A stretch of 64,000 nucleotides of DNA from Crossiella sp. S99.2 (GTDB taxonomy: Bacteria; Actinomycetota; Actinomycetes; Mycobacteriales; Pseudonocardiaceae), in assembly GCF_023094165.1 (NCBI RefSeq), contig NZ_JALMDK010000016.1:1-64000 (forward strand), given 5' to 3'. The notes beneath the pieces were generated by a model. The model was not told the origin of the DNA. It worked only from the letters and a program-made list of their open reading frames with translations, and made no database searches. Shown in pieces: positions 60,936 to 64,000 of the stretch. The translations under genes and the position numbers were made by a program. Position 1 is the stretch's first letter. Each line of letters starts with the position of its first letter.

Positions 60936-63650
60936 TCACAGCCTGATGTCGTTGCGGGAAGACACATTGAGCTTGCGGCACACCTTGCCCACGTACTCCT
61001 CCACCGTCCGTCGCGACAGGAACAACGTCTCGGCGATCTCCCGGTTGGTATGACCGCCCGCGACCAGCCGGGCAACGTCCCGCTCCCGCGGCGAAAGCTG
61101 GCTGCCGTAGCCGCGTCTGCCCCGGGGTGACGGTGTGGCCACACCGGTGCCACGCAACCGGTGGCGGCAACGCGCGGCATCCACGGTGGCGCCGAGGGCG
61201 TCGTAAGCCTGGGCGAGCGCGCTGAAGTCGGTGGCGCCCGCCTGTTCGGCGAGCTGAGTGGCACGGTAGGTCAGGCCCAATGCCTGGTGCTGCTCGATCG
61301 CGGACTGGTGCAGACGGTGGGACTCGTGGTTGCCGGTGGCAGCAGCGAGTTTGGCCTCGCAGGCGGTCAGGGTTGCCTGGGCGTAAGGGGCATCAGTTCC
61401 GATGAGCCCGTCGGCCAGCTCGGCAAGGAGATCCTGTACCACATCGACGCTCCCGGTAGCCAGGTAGCAGTCGACGGCCTGGGGCACCACATCGCCTGCC
61501 CAGGCCCAGGCGCCCTTGGCGCGCAACAAGGTCAGACCGCGTTCAGCGTGCGGCGCGGCAGCCGTGGGATCGCCGCGGCTGAGCAGCAGGGCGGCCAGTC
61601 CCCCGGCGGCGGCGATGCGCACCGGCATGGTGGCGGCGACCGGGTGTGGGCCCACAGCCGCGTGGAATCCGCTTTCGGCGCGGGCCCAGTCGCCGCGGGC
61701 AGTGGCCAGCCAGGCCTGGGCCAGGTGCAGTTCGGTGGTGACCGGGGGCAGGTGGGCGTAGGTGCGGACCAGTTCGGTGATGCGCTCGTCGAGTCCGGAC
61801 CACTGCCCGGTCAGCCAGTCCAGCCGAACCGTGGTGGCCTCGGCGGTGCCGGTCACGTACGGGGCGCCGACCCGGGCGGCCAGGGTCAGGCCGGTGCGCA
61901 GGAAGGCGCGGGCTTGCTTGTGGTGGCCTATCCAGGAGCAGGCGTCGGCCAGGTTGCAGTGCGCGCGGGCCAGGTGGCGGATCTCCTCCGGGTCGGTGAC
62001 CTCGGCCGGAGACGGCAGGCGGGCGGCGCGGGACCAGGCGCTGGGGTCGCCGGCGATCAGTCTGCCGCCGAGGGTGGTGGCCAGCACGGCGGTGCGCAGA
62101 GTCCGGGTGGGCAACTGGTCCAGCACGCCGTCCACCCGGTCCAGCAGGGCCTGGTGTTCGGCGATGGGCGCGGTGCTCAGGTAGGGCACGGCCAGCACGG
62201 CCATGCCGCGCGCGACCCGGTCCGGCTGGTCGCCCAGCTGGTCGATGGCGTGCGCGATCTCCGCCTCGGCGCGGTCCGGTTCGCCGGTGTCGCGGAGCAG
62301 CAGCAGGCCGAACCACAGCCGCACCTCACCCCGGACCTCGGCGGTCAGCCGCGGATCCGCGAGCAGATCCTCGACGCGGGTGAGCACCGCGGGGTCGTGC
62401 AGTCCGGTCAGCGCGGTGGCGCACAGCTTGGTCGCCAGCCGGTTCACCTCCGCGGGGCGCACCTCCGCATCGGCGAGCACCGCGGAGAGCAGCTCGACCG
62501 CGGCGGGCAGGTCCCGGCGCACAATCGCGGCGTCGGCGGCCAATTCGCTGTAGTGCAACCAATCTCCGGTCAGACCGGCCGCCTTGGCGTGGGCCGCCAA
62601 CCGCGCCAGGGGCTTGTGGTCGAGGCGGGAGAGCACTCGCAGGGCACGCTGGTGGAGTTCAGCGCGGCGCGGGCCTGGCAGTGACTCGCGTACCGCGCGG
62701 GCCGCCAGTGGATACCGGAATCCGTAGCGGTTCAACGGAATCTCGGCCAGCACGGCCGAGCGCACCAGGGTGACCAGGTGCGCCGGATCGGCCTCGCCCG
62801 CGACCGCGGTCAGGGTGTCGCCCAGCTCCGGGACGTCCAGCACCGCGGCGGCCTCGGCGAGTGCGCGGGCCGCGGCGGGCAGGTTCCGCAGCCGTTCCTG
62901 GACCGCCTCGGCCACCAGGACCGGCACCCCGGGCCCGTCCGCACGCAGCACCTGCTCCACCACGAACGGGATCCCGGCCGTCTCCCGCAGCACGGCCTCG
63001 ACACCGAGCCGCGTGCCCGGCATCGTGTTGATCAGCGCACGCACCTGCCCGACGTCGAAGGGGCGCAGCACCAGGTGTGTCCCGGTCACGCCGGGCGGGA
63101 CGCGCAGGGCACGGCCGAGCGGGGCCGCGCCGGCGAGGTCCTCGCGCCGGTAGGTGAGCACCAGGGACAGTCCGGGCGGCGGGTCGGCGAGCACAAACCG
63201 CAGCACCTGGCGGGTGCGCTCATCCGCCCAGTGCAGGTCTTCCAGGACCAGCACCACCCGTCCCAGCGCGCCGAGCAACTGCCGGAACGCGCGGAACACC
63301 CGGTGCCGTTCGGCTTCCGGATCACCCAGCGGCGGCGGGGCCGGGGGCAGCCGGTCGGCGAGTTCGGGCAGGTAATCGCGTAGCGCGCCGGTCACCGGGC
63401 CTGGTTCGCGCAGCCGGTCGCCGCAGTGGCTGAGGCAGTCCAGCAGCACGCCGTAGGGAAACGGGTCGGGCAGCGGCTGGCAGGCGGCGACCACCACCTG
63501 GGCGGGTGGGTGCGTGGCGAGTTCGGCCACCAGCCTGCTCTTGCCGATCCCCGCCTCGCCCTCCACAAAGGCCACCGCGGGCGGCTGGGCAATCGCGGCG
63601 CGCAGGGCGGCCAGCTCCGCGTCCCGGCCGATCAACGGCGCTCCGGTCAT
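60936..63650 (-). CDS. Large ATP-binding LuxR-family (LAL) regulator
   Basis: A 904-residue LAL/MalT-like regulator. The N-terminal AAA-like domain has Walker A GEAGIGKSRL (about residue 30) and Walker B-like VVLVLEDLHWAD. A long helical TPR-type middle follows. The C-terminal LuxR helix-turn-helix reads LSPRERDVARLVAGGHTNREIA, then LSRRTVEEYVGKV. These proteins often activate secondary-metabolite or catabolic genes. The ATG at 63650 precedes the conserved GAPLIGRDAELAAL; the frame is open farther upstream but without family sequence. Its target is unknown; the protease gene is divergent. Confidence 0.88.
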   Translation of the reverse strand: MTGAPLIGRDAELAALRAAIAQPPAVAFVEGEAGIGKSRLVAELATHPPAQVVVAACQPLPDPFPYGVLLDCLSHCGDRLREPGPVTGALRDYLPELADRLPPAPPPLGDPEAERHRVFRAFRQLLGALGRVVLVLEDLHWADERTRQVLRFVLADPPPGLSLVLTYRREDLAGAAPLGRALRVPPGVTGTHLVLRPFDVGQVRALINTMPGTRLGVEAVLRETAGIPFVVEQVLRADGPGVPVLVAEAVQERLRNLPAAARALAEAAAVLDVPELGDTLTAVAGEADPAHLVTLVRSAVLAEIPLNRYGFRYPLAARAVRESLPGPRRAELHQRALRVLSRLDHKPLARLAAHAKAAGLTGDWLHYSELAADAAIVRRDLPAAVELLSAVLADAEVRPAEVNRLATKLCATALTGLHDPAVLTRVEDLLADPRLTAEVRGEVRLWFGLLLLRDTGEPDRAEAEIAHAIDQLGDQPDRVARGMAVLAVPYLSTAPIAEHQALLDRVDGVLDQLPTRTLRTAVLATTLGGRLIAGDPSAWSRAARLPSPAEVTDPEEIRHLARAHCNLADACSWIGHHKQARAFLRTGLTLAARVGAPYVTGTAEATTVRLDWLTGQWSGLDERITELVRTYAHLPPVTTELHLAQAWLATARGDWARAESGFHAAVGPHPVAATMPVRIAAAGGLAALLLSRGDPTAAAPHAERGLTLLRAKGAWAWAGDVVPQAVDCYLATGSVDVVQDLLAELADGLIGTDAPYAQATLTACEAKLAAATGNHESHRLHQSAIEQHQALGLTYRATQLAEQAGATDFSALAQAYDALGATVDAARCRHRLRGTGVATPSPRGRRGYGSQLSPRERDVARLVAGGHTNREIAETLFLSRRTVEEYVGKVCRKLNVSSRNDIRL

Positions 63651-63793
63651 GGCTCGCAGCGTATTTCGGCGGGTGTCGCCCCCAGAAGACCTGCGCCCAA
63701 GTCCAGTACCCCTACGGGGGTTTACCACGGTTGTTCCCCCTCCCCCGACGCCGAATGGTGATGTCCGAGCGCTATGCGAGAAGGAGGAAACCA

Positions 63794-64000
63794 ATGCGCA
63801 GACTACGCAGTACCGCGAGCCTGCTGGCGGTGGCCGCGGTCGCGATGGCCACCGTCACCGGGGTCGCCACCGCCGAGCCCGAAGGCGCGGTCGTCCAGGC
63901 CCGCGAGCACCACACCGGACGCTACATCGTGGTGCTCAAGGAGGACGCCCGCACCGCCGCGGCCACGCTCACCCAGCGCTACGGCGGGGTGGTCGCCGAG
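63794..64000 (+). CDS. Subtilisin-type (S8) protease precursor, 5' part
   Basis: 69 codons are present before the window ends. A signal peptide (MRRLRSTASLLAVAAVAMAT, cleavage probably after ATA) is followed by a propeptide with YIVVLKEDARTAAATLTQRYG, the Inhibitor_I9 pattern found at the start of secreted subtilases. The catalytic domain lies beyond the edge, so the assignment rests on the propeptide. The AAGGAGGAAA ribosome binding site at 63781-63790 supports ATG 63794. Confidence 0.72.
   Translation, partial: MRRLRSTASLLAVAAVAMATVTGVATAEPEGAVVQAREHHTGRYIVVLKEDARTAAATLTQRYGGVVAE

Overview
This window is a stretch of high-GC actinobacterial chromosome. The GTG starts, purine-rich ribosome binding sites, CGNR zinc finger, LuxR-type LAL regulator, iron-box-regulated siderophore genes and abundant regulators suggest a secondary-metabolite-rich order such as the Pseudonocardiales; the species cannot be named from sequence alone. 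No rRNA, tRNA, CRISPR, transposase or phage gene was seen.

Region 1 (about 0.8-18.5 kb) is a catecholate siderophore locus. It holds DHB dehydrogenase, DHB-AMP ligase, isochorismatase and a free aryl carrier protein, then an enterobactin-type esterase, an NRPS, a GNAT acetyltransferase and an MFS exporter, with IdeR/DmdR-type iron boxes at 1654-1697, 12944-12962, 17118-17136 and 18465-18483. Its NRPS is broken inside the first adenylation domain. The C-A half lies on the plus strand (14280-16463) and stops just after core A5. The A-PCP-C-A-PCP-TE remainder lies on the minus strand (8385-12938) and starts just before A6. One inversion of about 12.94-16.46 kb would rebuild a single esterase-NRPS operon. 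An Xre regulator, a DUF1963 protein and a secreted protein lie between the DHB genes and the NRPS.

Region 2 (18.5-26.1 kb) is ordinary accessory content: a CGNR regulator beside a DMT transporter, a methyltransferase, a TetR/FAD-monooxygenase/DUF3159 set, a secreted GH16 glucanase with a CebR-like operator, and an LLM-type oxidoreductase.

Region 3 (26.1-32.9 kb) is an arsenic resistance island: two flavoproteins, two ArsR regulators, an ArsR-GNAT fusion, an MFS protein, an Acr3 efflux pump and an ArsC arsenate reductase.

Region 4 (33.0-54.7 kb) is an unusual hybrid NRPS/PKS cluster, with a minus-strand operon set and a long plus-strand operon. It combines ectoine synthase and ectoine hydroxylase homologues (without EctA or EctB) in the same operon as a free A domain and a free PCP. 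It also has a lysine-2,3-aminomutase-like radical SAM enzyme, a tryptophan-2,3-dioxygenase-like enzyme, and a C-methyltransferase/cupin/aminotransferase cassette resembling the beta-methyltryptophan genes of maremycin and streptonigrin. The assembly line has a C-A-PCP-KS protein, an acyl-CoA/AMP ligase, a free C domain with altered catalytic motif, and an AT-less linker protein fused to half a C domain. It is the best candidate here for an undescribed pathway.

Region 5 (54.7-64 kb) has a Cd/Zn-type P-type ATPase with an ArsR/CmtR regulator, an ankyrin protein, a WYL regulator divergent from an epoxide hydrolase, a large LuxR (LAL) regulator and the start of a subtilisin-type protease.

A family of palindrome-rich repeats built from TTGGCCAA and GTAC units sits between convergent genes at 27.5, 54.7 and 58.6 kb, and also inside the NRPS-PKS coding sequence at 48.8 kb.
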